This document shows, piece after piece, positions 41,574 through 50,548 of a stretch of 64,000 bases of DNA. Source of the DNA: VRUE01 sp963796705. GTDB taxonomy: Bacteria; Actinomycetota; Thermoleophilia; Solirubrobacterales; 70-9. Below the pieces are notes generated by a model. The model had not been told where the DNA came from and did not search any database. It worked only from the letters and a program-made list of their open reading frames with translations. The DNA lies in the NCBI GenBank assembly GCA_963796705.1, contig CAWCMK010000004.1, positions 620,001-684,000 of the forward strand. Direction: 5' to 3'. Both the position numbers and the translations under genes were made by a program. How positions within the stretch are numbered: the first letter of the stretch is position 1; every line of letters starts with the position of its first letter.

Positions 41574-42506
41574 TCAGCGGTCGGGCTCGGAGGGCTCAAC
41601 CTCGAGCAGCCCCTCGGGTGCCTCCTCCTCCATCTGCAGGGTCGTATGGCCGATCTCGAAACGCTCCTCAAGCAGAACCTCGAGGCGACGCAACGCCAGG
41701 TCGCGGTCGGCTCCGTAGGCGACGACGATGTGGGCCGCGAGAGCGCCGAACCCGGGTGTCACGGTCCACACGTGCAGATCGTGCACGGACCGGATCCCCT
41801 CCTGCGCGCAGATCGCCGCGCCAAGCGCCTCAACGTCCAGTCCCTCTGGAGCGGCCTCCATCAGCACCTCGAAAGGCTCCTTGATCAGCCGCCATGAGGA
41901 GGCGAGGATCAGGCTGGCGATCAACAGGCCGGCGATCGGGTCAACCAGGGGCGAGCCCCCCATCAGAACGACCGCGCCGGCGATGACGACGCCCAGGGAG
42001 CCCAGTGCGTCTGCGGCGCTGTGGCGCAGGACGCCCTCCAGGTTGAGGTCCTCCCGCCGACCTCGGGCGAGCACCGCCGTCGCGGCCACATTGCCCGCGA
42101 GGCCGACGATCCCGAGCGCCAGGACGCCCGCCCCATCGATTCGGGGCGGATCACCGAGTCGGCCAATCGCGGCGAGGGCGACGGCGAGGGCGACGGCGAC
42201 CAGCAGGAGGCCATTTGTAAGCGCCGCCAGAACCTCGGTGCGCTGGTAGCCGAAGGTGCGCCGGACGTTCCCCGGGCGCGATGCCAGTCCCGCCGCCAGC
42301 AGGGCCAGAGCGATCGAGCCGACGTCAGAGAGCAGATGCCCGGCGTCGGCGAGCACCGCCAATGATCCGGTTATCAGCCCACCGACCGCCTCGACGCAGA
42401 GCATTCCGGCGTTGATCCCAAGGGCCGCCCACATCCGTCTTTGGCTGTCGGCTCGCCTGGCCTCAAGCCCCTGCATGTGGTCATGACGGTGGCTGTGAAC
42501 GTGCAC
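41574..42506 (-). CDS. cation diffusion facilitator metal exporter
   Basis: The 310-residue product from GTG 42506 has a His-rich start (HVHSHRHDHMQG), six membrane helices and the CDF metal sites HLLSD in helix II (DAGHLLSDVG) and HSAAD in helix V (RHSAADALGS). The cytoplasmic C-terminal domain contains SVHDLHVWTVTPG. It belongs to the CzcD/ZitB group and should export zinc or a related divalent ion in exchange for protons. Confidence 0.94.
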   Translation of the reverse strand: MHVHSHRHDHMQGLEARRADSQRRMWAALGINAGMLCVEAVGGLITGSLAVLADAGHLLSDVGSIALALLAAGLASRPGNVRRTFGYQRTEVLAALTNGLLLVAVALAVALAAIGRLGDPPRIDGAGVLALGIVGLAGNVAATAVLARGRREDLNLEGVLRHSAADALGSLGVVIAGAVVLMGGSPLVDPIAGLLIASLILASSWRLIKEPFEVLMEAAPEGLDVEALGAAICAQEGIRSVHDLHVWTVTPGFGALAAHIVVAYGADRDLALRRLEVLLEERFEIGHTTLQMEEEAPEGLLEVEPSEPDR

Positions 42507-42626
42507 GACCCGAGCTTAGAAGCTGGCCCAAACGCCGCCTCTTGTCCGCCAGCACTGCAGCAGTGCCAGAGCCCAGGCGGGGCTCGATCTGGCGCCGCCA
42601 ACCGAACGTGCTGGGAGACGGTTCAC

Positions 42627-44249
42627 TCAGAGTGGGCGGTGGTGATGCCTGCGGCCGTGGTGCCGGCGCGGCGCGCGGGCGATCCGCAGGCTCTCCTGGG
42701 CGGGCGTCGGATCTACGTGCCCGGCCGCGTCGATGGCGCGCACCTCGAAGCGGTGCATGCCGGCCGCAAGGCGCTTCACAAACGGTGAGGTGCAGGGCGC
42801 GAATCCGCCCGCGTCCAGTCTGCATTCGAAGCTCGAGCCGGGCTCGGTTGATGTGAAGCGAATCCGCAACAAGAGGCCGTGTGGCCCCGCGACCAGCCGT
42901 GACTTCGCACGCCTGCGCAGGATGCGTGTATTGGGCGGGGCGGTTTCCGGTGCACGAGGCGTCGCGGGCGTCTCGAAGGCACCCATGTCACGCGCGGCGA
43001 TTCCGTCCCCGTTGCCGTCGACGACCCGCGGGTTGCCATTCAGGTCGGTGCTGGATTCGTCGGCCGCGAGTGGCGGCGAGTAGGTGGAGTCGATCGCCGG
43101 CGACCCGGGCTTCAGGGAGAAGTCACCCAGAAGTTCGTCAGAGAAGAGCGGGTCCGCGTCCAGGTTCGGCTCGGGCTGGGAGAAGCTCGCCGGCCCGAGG
43201 GTCGATACCTCGGCATGGCGGGCGGCTTCGAAGTCAGAGGCCCCGACGCTGACAGCGGCGCTCGAGCCCGAGACAAGGGCGGCGGCCTTGAACGCGGTTT
43301 CGACCCCTCGCAGGACCGAGAGAGTGACGTTGAGCGTCGGGCTCTGGCCGGAATTTCCCGCCGACGCTTCCGCTCCGGTCGCCCCGGATGCCGTGCCGCT
43401 GCCGATGACCGTATCCTGGCGCGCAGTCAGCGAGCCCTGGGCCGGTCCACATCGTTCGTCGCCCTCCGCACGCAGGCCGATGCCGGCCCCGGAGATTCGG
43501 ATCAGGGTGTCTTCCACGGTCGCGGGCGCGTTGCAGGCGACCACCCCGAAGCCGCTGGTGACGATCCGCTCGCGCACGATGGTCGTCGCCTGCATCGAAG
43601 CCAGGATCCCGGTCGGCGCGACGATCCTCGAGTCGGAGATCGTCGTCGGGACCGTCGCCGAAGCGCCTTGGGTCTGCACACCTATGCTCGCCGGGCTGCC
43701 GTTGACCAATTCGACGACGCTGCTGCGCAGATAGCCGCCGGCTTCCGTGAGGACGACCCCGAATTGCTGGGCTTCCTGAGCCTCACCGGCATCCGAGGAC
43801 ACTCGTGCATTGGTCACATCGGTCGCACTGATCCCGGTGTCCCCGGCGGTGCTGCCGTTGTCGGGAATCCGCACGGTGAGGCTTGAGACCAGCGACCCGT
43901 CGCCCTGCGTGTCCCCGGCCACCGAGAGAACCGTGCTCGCCGTCGGCTCAGGTGGCGCGGTCAGCACCGTGGAAGGCCCCTGGCCGAAGATTTCGATGCG
44001 GCCGCCGTTTGAGCCGCCCCCGTAATGGAAAGGGCCTTCGAAGCGGCCCGGCCCGATCACGACCCGATCGGCGGCGGGGCTGGCAAGCGCTTCGTTGAGC
44101 GCCGACTGGACATCTGGAAGCGAGCGTTCGCAGGCCTGGGCCTGAAGCTGGACGCAGATCGTCGCGGCACCAGAGGTGACCGGCAGCGCGGCCACTCCCA
44201 CCAGCGCGAGCAGCGCGACCGTGAGACCGCGCAAAACGCACCCCGCCAT
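42627..44249 (-). CDS. secreted right-handed beta-helix protein
   Basis: The 540-residue product from ATG 44249 has a signal peptide (LRGLTVALLALVGVAALPVTSGA) and a parallel beta-helix body: VVIGPGRFEGPFHYGG, then coils with ISATDVTNARVSS, SRIVAPTGIL and ERIVTSGFGVVACN. It is followed by the DADPLFSDELLGDFSLKPGSPAID end module typical of choice-of-anchor proteins, an Ig-like segment (SFECRLDAGGFAPC) and a His/Arg-rich tail (RRHHGRRHHHRPL) that could bind metal. It is probably surface-exposed; carbohydrate binding is possible. Confidence 0.85.
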   Translation of the reverse strand: MAGCVLRGLTVALLALVGVAALPVTSGAATICVQLQAQACERSLPDVQSALNEALASPAADRVVIGPGRFEGPFHYGGGSNGGRIEIFGQGPSTVLTAPPEPTASTVLSVAGDTQGDGSLVSSLTVRIPDNGSTAGDTGISATDVTNARVSSDAGEAQEAQQFGVVLTEAGGYLRSSVVELVNGSPASIGVQTQGASATVPTTISDSRIVAPTGILASMQATTIVRERIVTSGFGVVACNAPATVEDTLIRISGAGIGLRAEGDERCGPAQGSLTARQDTVIGSGTASGATGAEASAGNSGQSPTLNVTLSVLRGVETAFKAAALVSGSSAAVSVGASDFEAARHAEVSTLGPASFSQPEPNLDADPLFSDELLGDFSLKPGSPAIDSTYSPPLAADESSTDLNGNPRVVDGNGDGIAARDMGAFETPATPRAPETAPPNTRILRRRAKSRLVAGPHGLLLRIRFTSTEPGSSFECRLDAGGFAPCTSPFVKRLAAGMHRFEVRAIDAAGHVDPTPAQESLRIARAPRRHHGRRHHHRPL

Positions 44250-44308
44250 CGCCCTCTCGACTCCCCGGCACACCCTGCAGCGAGTGTAGCGCCGGGAAGC
44301 GGGGCCAC

Positions 44309-45607
44309 TCAGGCGGTGACCGCCTCCTTCTCGGCCCCCCTCGCGTCGGGGGCCTCGACGGACGCGCTGATCGTCTCCGCGGCGATCTCGGCCGCGTAGC
44401 CGAGACGCTCGGCATATTCGCGCGCCTGCATCCGCGAGATGACAAGCCGCTGGATCTCGGCAGTGCCCTCGAAGAGCTGGTAGATCTTCGCATCGCGAAA
44501 CCACTTCTCCAGCGGGCACTCGGTGCTCCAGGAGAAGGGCCCGACGAGATCCATAAGGGTGGTCGTTGCCCACATCGTCACGTCGCCGGCCTTCAGCTTC
44601 GACATCGAACCCTGACCTCCGGTCATCGGGATCCCGTTGCGCCCCATCCAGGAGGCGCGCTGCACGAGCAGGCGAGCCGCTTCGATCTCGGTGGCAACGC
44701 TGGCCAGCGTCTGTTGGATGCGCTGTTGCTGGAGCAACGGCGTACCGCCTTCCTCGCGCCCCTCGAGGTACTGCAGGGTCCACTCATACGCTGCCTGGGC
44801 AATCCCGAGTGCCGAGGCGCCGACCAGCGGCCGGGTCATCTCAAAGGTCGCCAGAGCATCGGCACCCGAACGCGTCTTCTGCCCCGACCGGCCTCGCTCG
44901 AGCTTCTTTTGGAGCTTCTCCTCGCCGCCCAGCAGGTTCTCCGCCGGGATCCGGCAGTCCTCGAGAACCACCTCGGCGGTGTGAGAAGCACGGATCCCGA
45001 GCTTTGACTCCTTTTTTCCCTGGCTCAATCCCGCAGTGCCCTTGCCGACGACGAAGGACGCCTGGCCGCGGGTCCCCAGCTCAGGGTCGACTGTGGCGAC
45101 GACGACGTGGACGTCGGCGATGCCGCCGTTAGTGATGAAGACCTTCGTGCCGTTGAGGACCCACTCATCGCCGTCCCGCCTGGCGGTGGTCTTGAGGCTC
45201 TTCACGTCCGAGCCAGCCTGCGGCTCGGTCACCGCGTAGGCGCCGAGCTTGATCTCGTCGCCGCTGCCAAAGCACTCCGGAACCCACCGGGCGATCTGCT
45301 CTGGTGTCCCCGAGGAGGCGATGCCCGCGGCAGCGAGCCCGGAGCCGGAGATCGCGAGCGCCGTCCCGGCGCATCCCCAGTGGAACTCCTCGGCCGAGAT
45401 CACCGACATCTGTCCCTGCGGATCGGCAGCCGAGCGCTGAATCCCCTCGAGGCCGCCGAAGCCCTGCCTGCGCGCCTCCTTGATGACCTCCCAAGGAGTG
45501 CTCTCCTCTTCGTCGTGCTTGCGTGCGGCGGGACGAATCACCTCGCGGGCGAAGGTCCGGCAGCGCTCTTTGTATTCCTGCTGCTCCTCATTGAGTGCGA
45601 AATCCAA
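44309..45607 (-). CDS. acyl-CoA dehydrogenase
   Basis: The 432-residue FAD flavoenzyme has all three family domains: LNEEQQEYKERCRTFAREV, AYAVTEPQAGSDVKSLKTTA (FAD/substrate loop), GIRASHTAEVVLEDCRIPA, and the C-terminal helical domain ending in YQLFEGTAEIQRLVISR. TTG 45607 is chosen because GGAGGG lies 9 bases before it and the upstream TTG 45661 lies inside a palindromic operator. It should catalyse alpha-beta dehydrogenation of an acyl-CoA in beta-oxidation or a related pathway, and appears controlled with the thiolase gene at 51777. Confidence 0.94.
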   Translation of the reverse strand: MDFALNEEQQEYKERCRTFAREVIRPAARKHDEEESTPWEVIKEARRQGFGGLEGIQRSAADPQGQMSVISAEEFHWGCAGTALAISGSGLAAAGIASSGTPEQIARWVPECFGSGDEIKLGAYAVTEPQAGSDVKSLKTTARRDGDEWVLNGTKVFITNGGIADVHVVVATVDPELGTRGQASFVVGKGTAGLSQGKKESKLGIRASHTAEVVLEDCRIPAENLLGGEEKLQKKLERGRSGQKTRSGADALATFEMTRPLVGASALGIAQAAYEWTLQYLEGREEGGTPLLQQQRIQQTLASVATEIEAARLLVQRASWMGRNGIPMTGGQGSMSKLKAGDVTMWATTTLMDLVGPFSWSTECPLEKWFRDAKIYQLFEGTAEIQRLVISRMQAREYAERLGYAAEIAAETISASVEAPDARGAEKEAVTA

Positions 45608-45645
45608 GTTCTTTTCCCTCCGCTCGAGCCAGTCGGGCCGGTTGA

Positions 45646-45661
45646 TTGACTGGTCAGTCAA
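45646..45661. promoter_or_regulatory. TetR-type operator, copy 1
   Basis: The palindrome TTGACTG-GT-CAGTCAA lies 39 bases before the acyl-CoA dehydrogenase start and 52 bases before the divergent cell-wall-binding gene. The identical 15-base core occurs at 53025-53039 before the thiolase gene. Sites of the TGACTG/CAGTCA type are common targets of TetR regulators of acyl-CoA catabolism. Confidence 0.75.
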
Positions 45662-45713
45662 CCAGTTTACCCGAGGCGTGGGTCGATCAGAGGCGCCGCT
45701 GTAGCTTTTCGCT

Positions 45714-46952
45714 GTGGCGACTCAACAGCCGATCAACGCCGACGTCCCGCTCGGCCCCGGCGCGGCCGGAGGCGATGCACCGCGCCCCCCGGGCCCACCG
45801 CGACGAGCGCTGCCGCGGGCCCTGAGGCTGGCCGGCGCCGCGATCGTTCTCGTCGCGGTGTTCGTGATCGCCGCAATCATCGGCGGTCGCGGCGGCACCG
45901 GCGGCGTCAGTGGCGTCGCGTTCCCGGCCTTTGCAACCAAGAACACGAGCCGCGTTGGGGGCGCCGGGCCGGCCGCCGATGCGGCTGGCGTGGCGCTCGC
46001 GGTCTTCCCATCGACCAATGCCGAGCAGCGCCCCGCCGCCGTGACATTGGTTGGCGAATCCGACTGGGCGGGCGCAATCGCGGCCGCGGTGCTGGTCGCC
46101 GCCCCGGTTCGGGCGCCGATTTTACTCTCAGGAACCGGACGGCTACCGACGGTCAGCGCCGAAGCCCTCGACACGCTCGACCCGCAGGGGAGCGGTGCTA
46201 CCGGCGGCGCAGAGATCTTCGCGATCGGTGAAGTCTCCGTTCCGCGCGGGCGAGTGGCAAGACGCGTCAGGGCATCGAGTCCGGCCGCCACGGCGGCCGC
46301 GATCGCCGCGCTTCGCGACAGGCTTTTCGGGGCCCCACCGCGGCACTTCTTGCTCGTCTCAGAGGCCGAACCGGGCTTCGCAATGCCGGCCGCCGCTTGG
46401 GCGGCCCGCTCGGGAGATCCGGTCCTCTACGCAGCCCAAGACCGACTCCCGAAGGCGACCGCGATGGTCCTGCGTCGCCATCCGCGGGTCCCCGTCTACG
46501 CACTCGGACCCTCATCGGCGATCTCCGCCGCGGTCCTGGGCGCCGCCGCCAGGATCGACCCTCGAGTGCGCCGGGTCTCCGGCGCGGGCCCGGTCGAAAA
46601 TGCGATCGCCCTCGCCCGCTACCACGATGGCGAATTCGGTTGGGACATCAACGACCCGGGGCACGGGTTTGTCGTCGCCCGCTCTGACTCGCCGCTCGAC
46701 GCCGCCGCCGCAGCGCCGCTCTCGGCCTCGGGCACCTGGGGCCCGCTGCTGTTAAGCGACGACGCCGATACGCTTCCCGACGCGCTGCGGCGGTACCTGC
46801 TCGACGTCAAGCCGGGCTACACCACTGATCCGACGCGTGCGTTCTACAACCATGTTTGGGTGATTGGAAACCAGGATGCGATATCGGTGAACCAGCAGGC
46901 GGAAATTGACAGCCTGGCCGAGCTCGCCAAGATCGGAGGAAAGGGACCATGA
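45714..46952 (+). CDS. membrane-anchored protein with cell-wall-binding (CWB2-like) repeats
   Basis: The 412-residue product has one membrane helix (AAIVLVAVFVIAAIIGG, about 42-58) and a long outside domain. Repeats of the putative cell wall binding 2 type are visible: AVTLVGESDWAGAIAAAVLV and APILLSGTGRLPTVSAEAL, then HFLLVSEAEPGFAMPAAAWA with DPVLYAAQDRLPKATAMVL, and a third unit ending in VWVIGNQDAISVNQQAEID. Such domains attach proteins to anionic cell-wall polymers. It overlaps the next gene by ATGA. Confidence 0.8.
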   Translation: MATQQPINADVPLGPGAAGGDAPRPPGPPRRALPRALRLAGAAIVLVAVFVIAAIIGGRGGTGGVSGVAFPAFATKNTSRVGGAGPAADAAGVALAVFPSTNAEQRPAAVTLVGESDWAGAIAAAVLVAAPVRAPILLSGTGRLPTVSAEALDTLDPQGSGATGGAEIFAIGEVSVPRGRVARRVRASSPAATAAAIAALRDRLFGAPPRHFLLVSEAEPGFAMPAAAWAARSGDPVLYAAQDRLPKATAMVLRRHPRVPVYALGPSSAISAAVLGAAARIDPRVRRVSGAGPVENAIALARYHDGEFGWDINDPGHGFVVARSDSPLDAAAAAPLSASGTWGPLLLSDDADTLPDALRRYLLDVKPGYTTDPTRAFYNHVWVIGNQDAISVNQQAEIDSLAELAKIGGKGP

Positions 46953-47200
46953 GCGAGGCAGAGAACCCGGCGCTGTTAGGTCGGGCCGCAGACGTCAGCG
47001 CCGAGGACATCCGGGCCCTGGCGGGCGCCTCGACGCCGCACTTTGCCCTCCAGGTTCGAAACCGCATCAGGCGACTGATCGAACCGCTCCCCGCCGACCA
47101 CCCGGTCCGCCTCGAAGGGGAGCGCAAGATCGCCGAGCTAGAGGCGCTGGCCAAGCACAGTGGCGACCCGCGGGGCACGATGGGGATCGGCCACGATTGA
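46949..47200 (+). CDS. small helical protein, unknown function
   Basis: The 83-residue, probably all-helical cytoplasmic protein (DVSAEDIRALAGASTPHFAL, RIRRLIEPLPADHP, GERKIAELEALAKH) begins in the ATGA overlap with the preceding gene and ends in an overlap with the TTG start of the metallo-beta-lactamase gene. Such tight coupling suggests a joint function, but no family is recognised. Confidence 0.75.
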   Translation: MSEAENPALLGRAADVSAEDIRALAGASTPHFALQVRNRIRRLIEPLPADHPVRLEGERKIAELEALAKHSGDPRGTMGIGHD

Positions 47201-47865
47201 AGAACCTCGCACCCGGCGTCTGGCGGCTGAAGGAGTTTCCGGCACCGATGATCAACATCTACCTCGCCGAGGACGTACTGATCGACGCCGGCCGACGCTG
47301 GGATCGACGGCGCGTCTTCTCCGAGCTCGAGGGCCGTGAGATCTCGATGGTTGCCCTGACCCACGTCCACCCCGACCACCAGGGCGTCGCCAAGGATCTC
47401 TGCGAGGCCCGCCAGGTCCCACTCGCCTGCCACGCCGAGGACGTCGATGCGATGGAGGGCCGCCGGCCCGTGCAGGAGGCGGCGCCCGGCCACCCCGTCA
47501 ACCGGGTGATTCGGCGCATCTGGCAGGGTCCCCCCTATGAGGTCGGGCACGTGCTGCGCGAGGCCGAGGAGATGGCCGGATTCAGTGTCGTCCACGCTCC
47601 CGGCCACGCCCGGGGCGAGGTGATCTTCTTCCGCGAGTCCGACGGGCTGGCGATCTGTGGTGACGTGATCCGCAACATGAGCTATGCGACGGGTCTGCCG
47701 GGGATCAGGGAGCCACCGGCGATCTTCACCTATGACCCGGCGGAGAACCGACGCTCGATCCGCCGGCTCGCCGACCTCGAACCGGCGACGATCCTCCCCG
47801 GCCACGGTCCGCCGGTTACCGATAGAGCCGACTTCAAGCGCTTCGTGGCGGCGCTTCCTGGCTAG
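47197..47865 (+). CDS. metallo-beta-lactamase fold hydrolase
   Basis: The 222-residue product from TTG 47197 (overlapping the previous stop) has the MBL motif THVHPDHQG, a metal-binding His in HAPGHARGEV, Asp in ICGDVI and a final His in LPGHGPP, so the dinuclear site is complete. It has no signal peptide. Relatives include glyoxalase II-like and hydroxyacyl thioester hydrolases. The exact substrate is unknown. Confidence 0.9.
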   Translation: MKNLAPGVWRLKEFPAPMINIYLAEDVLIDAGRRWDRRRVFSELEGREISMVALTHVHPDHQGVAKDLCEARQVPLACHAEDVDAMEGRRPVQEAAPGHPVNRVIRRIWQGPPYEVGHVLREAEEMAGFSVVHAPGHARGEVIFFRESDGLAICGDVIRNMSYATGLPGIREPPAIFTYDPAENRRSIRRLADLEPATILPGHGPPVTDRADFKRFVAALPG

Positions 47866-47905
47866 CCGGGTTCTCGGCCGCCGGGCCGCCTGTAGGCTTG
47901 CCGCA

Positions 47906-48115
47906 ATGAATGACGATCCAATCGAAGACGGATTCAAGGAGGGGGACAAGGTGTGGGTCGAGGACGGCGAAGGCCGCCACCACCCGGGCGTCTTCGTCGG
48001 CAACAACGAAGCCTCCGGCTGGTTCGGCGGCGGCCCGAGTGCCTACGTCGTGCACCCGGAGGCCCACCAGGCCGAGGTGGTCTCGATCTTTCGCATCACC
48101 CCCCGGGAGGAGTAG
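47906..48115 (+). CDS. small protein, possibly SH3-like
   Basis: The 69-residue product from ATG 47906 (EGDKVWVEDGEGRHHPGVFV, SAYVVHPEAHQAEVVSIFRI) has the strand pattern of a small beta-barrel. It overlaps the end of the convergent alkyltransferase-like gene by 20 bases. No family is certain. Confidence 0.6.
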   Translation: MNDDPIEDGFKEGDKVWVEDGEGRHHPGVFVGNNEASGWFGGGPSAYVVHPEAHQAEVVSIFRITPREE

Positions 48116-48380
48116 AAGCGGCGATCCGGGCGAGGGCCATGTCGACCCGCTCACCGCGAAACGGAACGCCCTCGGCGAGCAGCCTCCGTTTCTGTCGGTC
48201 GCCCTTGGCGAGCGAGCCATCTCCGCGGACAACACGCCACCAGGGTAGGTCGGGGTCCTCGCAGGCGAAGAGCACCGCACCGGCGAAGCGCGGCGCGCCG
48301 GGCGATACGTCACCATAGCTCCGAACAAAGCCGGCGGGGATCTCGCGCACCCGCCCCAGGACTTCCAGCTCGTGCGTCAA
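48096..48380 (-). CDS. alkyltransferase-like DNA-repair protein (ATL)
   Basis: The 94-residue product equals the DNA-binding domain of O6-alkylguanine transferases (VREIPAGFVRSYGDVSP, VLFACEDPDLPWWRVVRGDG, LAEGVPFRGERVDM). The active-site PCHRV is PWWRV, so the acceptor Cys is replaced by Trp. ATL proteins bind O6-alkylguanine without repair chemistry and hand the lesion to nucleotide excision repair. It overlaps the upstream oxidoreductase stop by 4 bases. Confidence 0.9.
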   Translation of the reverse strand: MTHELEVLGRVREIPAGFVRSYGDVSPGAPRFAGAVLFACEDPDLPWWRVVRGDGSLAKGDRQKRRLLAEGVPFRGERVDMALARIAASTPPGG

Positions 48381-49405
48381 GCCCCCGGGCCGAAAGCGTC
48401 GATCAGCCGGCTCTGGTACTCGCCGAGCTCCTCGGCGGAGATGAAGTAGGTCGGCGGCGTCAGGAAGAGGCCGTCGGCGCGCTCGGAGGTCTCCCCAACC
48501 CGGGCGCGGACCTTCTCCAGCGGCCCCGCGGCGCAGTAGATATCAACCATCTCGTCGCTGATCGCCGCGGGAACCGAGGCGATATCGCCGCGGCGGAAGG
48601 CATCGCCCGCCGCGGCCGCCTGCTCCCCGAAGCCGTGCAGTTCCCAGAGCGGCATGTAGGTCTTGACAGTCGCGTAGAAGGAGATTGTCCGCCGCGCCAT
48701 CTCAATCGCCCGGCCCTCATCGTCGTCGATCGCGCAACAGACGGTTGGCAGGTAGTCGAAATCCTCACGCTGCCGCCCCGAGCGGCGCAGACCCTGCTCG
48801 AAGGACTCGACGACGACCTCGTCGATCCATCGCAGGCTCTGAATCGGGTGGCCGATCAAGCCATCCGCGACATCACCAGCCATCCGGCACATTCCCGCCT
48901 GCACGCCGGCGGTGTAGATCGGCACCGCCTCTCGGGGCGCCGGGTGGGGACGGACCCAGCCCTTGATGTCGATGTCGTAATAGGAGCCCTGATAGCGGAT
49001 CGGCTCGCCGACCCCCGCCTGTCGCATGATCAGCCGCGTCGCCTCGATCGCCTCGCGCAGGTGAGGCGCCGGGCGCCCGTAGGTGGCGTTGTGCCAAGTC
49101 TCGTTGAGGCGCTTCACACCGGAGCCGAGCCCAAGTCGGAAGCGGCCTCCCGACATCTCGTCGATGTCAAGGGCGGAGATGGCGAGGATGAAGGGACTGC
49201 GGGTGAAGGCCCAGGCGATGCCGGTGGCGATGTCGACCTTCTCCGTTCTCGCGGCCAGATAGGCCGCCTGGGTAACCGAGGAGCGGAACAGCTCCGGCGC
49301 CCAAACACACTCGATGCCGGCGGTCTCCGCGCGCCTGGACTCGGCCTCCAGGTCGGCCACCGTGGTGCCGATCGCGGCGACCGAGATCCTCTCCAGCGCG
49401 GCCAC
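48377..49405 (-). CDS. LLM class (probably F420-dependent) oxidoreductase
   Basis: The 342-residue TIM-barrel protein from GTG 49405 resembles luciferase-like F420-dependent enzymes: AETAGIECVWAPELF, VDIATGIAWAFTRSPFILA, MSGGRFRLGLGSGVKRLNE, WVRPHPAPREAVPIYTAGV and DGLIGHPIQS. The family oxidises or reduces varied substrates with F420 or FMN. It lies last in the acyl-CoA catabolic block, 13 bases after an acyl-CoA dehydrogenase gene, so its substrate may be made by that pathway. Confidence 0.88.
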   Translation of the reverse strand: MAALERISVAAIGTTVADLEAESRRAETAGIECVWAPELFRSSVTQAAYLAARTEKVDIATGIAWAFTRSPFILAISALDIDEMSGGRFRLGLGSGVKRLNETWHNATYGRPAPHLREAIEATRLIMRQAGVGEPIRYQGSYYDIDIKGWVRPHPAPREAVPIYTAGVQAGMCRMAGDVADGLIGHPIQSLRWIDEVVVESFEQGLRRSGRQREDFDYLPTVCCAIDDDEGRAIEMARRTISFYATVKTYMPLWELHGFGEQAAAAGDAFRRGDIASVPAAISDEMVDIYCAAGPLEKVRARVGETSERADGLFLTPPTYFISAEELGEYQSRLIDAFGPGA

Positions 49406-49418
49406 GGCTCGGGCTTGC

Positions 49419-50543
49419 TCAGGCCGCGGCCGGCGTGGCCGCCGTGGCGAGGACGGCATCGGCGACGCGCTCGCGATGCCACTTCGCGTCGCCGAACATC
49501 GCCGCGTTGGCCCTGCCGCGCTTGAGGAAGAAGTGCAGGTCGTGCTCCCAGGTGAAGCCGATGCCGCCGTGCACCTGGATCGCGGCGTCGGGCACGCGCC
49601 AGCCGGCGTCTGAGGCATAGGCCTTGGCCGTCGAGGCGGCCAGCGGCAGCGACTCTGGCTCGGAGTCGGCGGCCCAGGCGGCACCGTAGACGGCCGAACG
49701 GGCATTCTCGGTCTCGAGCAACATCTGTGCGCAACGATGGGAGACCGCCTGGTAGGAGCCGATCGGCCGGTCGAACTGCCTGCGGTCTTTGGCGTAGGCG
49801 ACCGACATCTCCATCGTTCGCTGAGCGACCCCAGTGGACTCGGCGGCGAGCGCCACGCAGAGTCGAAAAAAGACCGGAAAGTAGTCGGCGCCCTGGGCCG
49901 GCAGGGTGTCCTCAGCGGGGACCATGACCCCGTCCAGGCGGACCGAGGAAAGGCGGCGCGTGAGGTCAATCGAGGGTTCCGGGGTGACGGTCACGCCCTC
50001 GGATCCGGCGTCGATGATGTGACGGCGGCCGTCGGCCGTGGCGAGGATGAAGAAGTCGGCCGAGGCGGCGTCGGGAACGAGGACCTTCTCGCCGCTGAGC
50101 GTCAGCCCGCCGCCCCCCTCGACACCCTCGAGGAGGAACTCCCCAGGCGTCGCCGGAGAGCCGGCATCCCAAAGTGCCGGAACTGCGCGCTTCTCGCCGC
50201 TCGCGAGCGGCCGCAGATAGCGCTCGCGCTGGGCGTCAGAAGCGCAGTGCGCGAGAAGCAGGCCGGCGACCGTATTGGAGAAGAGCGGTGAGGGGGCTAG
50301 CGCGTAGCCCATCTCCTCGAAGAGCACCGCCAGATCGACGATCCCGAGACCCTGACCGCCCCACTCCTCGGGGATCGCCAGGCCGGTCCAACCGAGCTCG
50401 GCCATCTCCTCCCAGCCGGAGGGGTCAAAGCCGGTCTCCGAGTCGGCCAGCTCACGGATCCGCTCGGATTTGTAACGGGCGGCAAGAAAGTCCTTCGCAG
50501 TCGACCTGATCGCCTGCTGCTCATCTGTGAGGTCGAAGTACAT
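49419..50543 (-). CDS. acyl-CoA dehydrogenase, divergent
   Basis: The 374-residue product from ATG 50543 begins MYFDLTDEQQAIRSTAKDFL and shows GWTGLAIPEEWGGQGLGIVD, a degenerate middle domain (GEKVLVPDAASADFFILATA) and a C-terminal RRQFDRPIGSYQAVSH with QVHGGIGFTWEHDLHFFLKR. It pairs with the following acyl-CoA dehydrogenase; such pairs form heteromeric enzymes in actinobacterial sterol and side-chain degradation (FadE types). Only 5 bases separate the genes. Confidence 0.92.
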   Translation of the reverse strand: MYFDLTDEQQAIRSTAKDFLAARYKSERIRELADSETGFDPSGWEEMAELGWTGLAIPEEWGGQGLGIVDLAVLFEEMGYALAPSPLFSNTVAGLLLAHCASDAQRERYLRPLASGEKRAVPALWDAGSPATPGEFLLEGVEGGGGLTLSGEKVLVPDAASADFFILATADGRRHIIDAGSEGVTVTPEPSIDLTRRLSSVRLDGVMVPAEDTLPAQGADYFPVFFRLCVALAAESTGVAQRTMEMSVAYAKDRRQFDRPIGSYQAVSHRCAQMLLETENARSAVYGAAWAADSEPESLPLAASTAKAYASDAGWRVPDAAIQVHGGIGFTWEHDLHFFLKRGRANAAMFGDAKWHRERVADAVLATAATPAAA

Positions 50544-50548
50544 GCCGC

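Noticed and set aside
45608..45661. TTG 45661 as start of the acyl-CoA dehydrogenase
   Set aside because: It lies inside the palindromic operator and lacks a ribosome binding site, whereas TTG 45607 follows GGAGGG.
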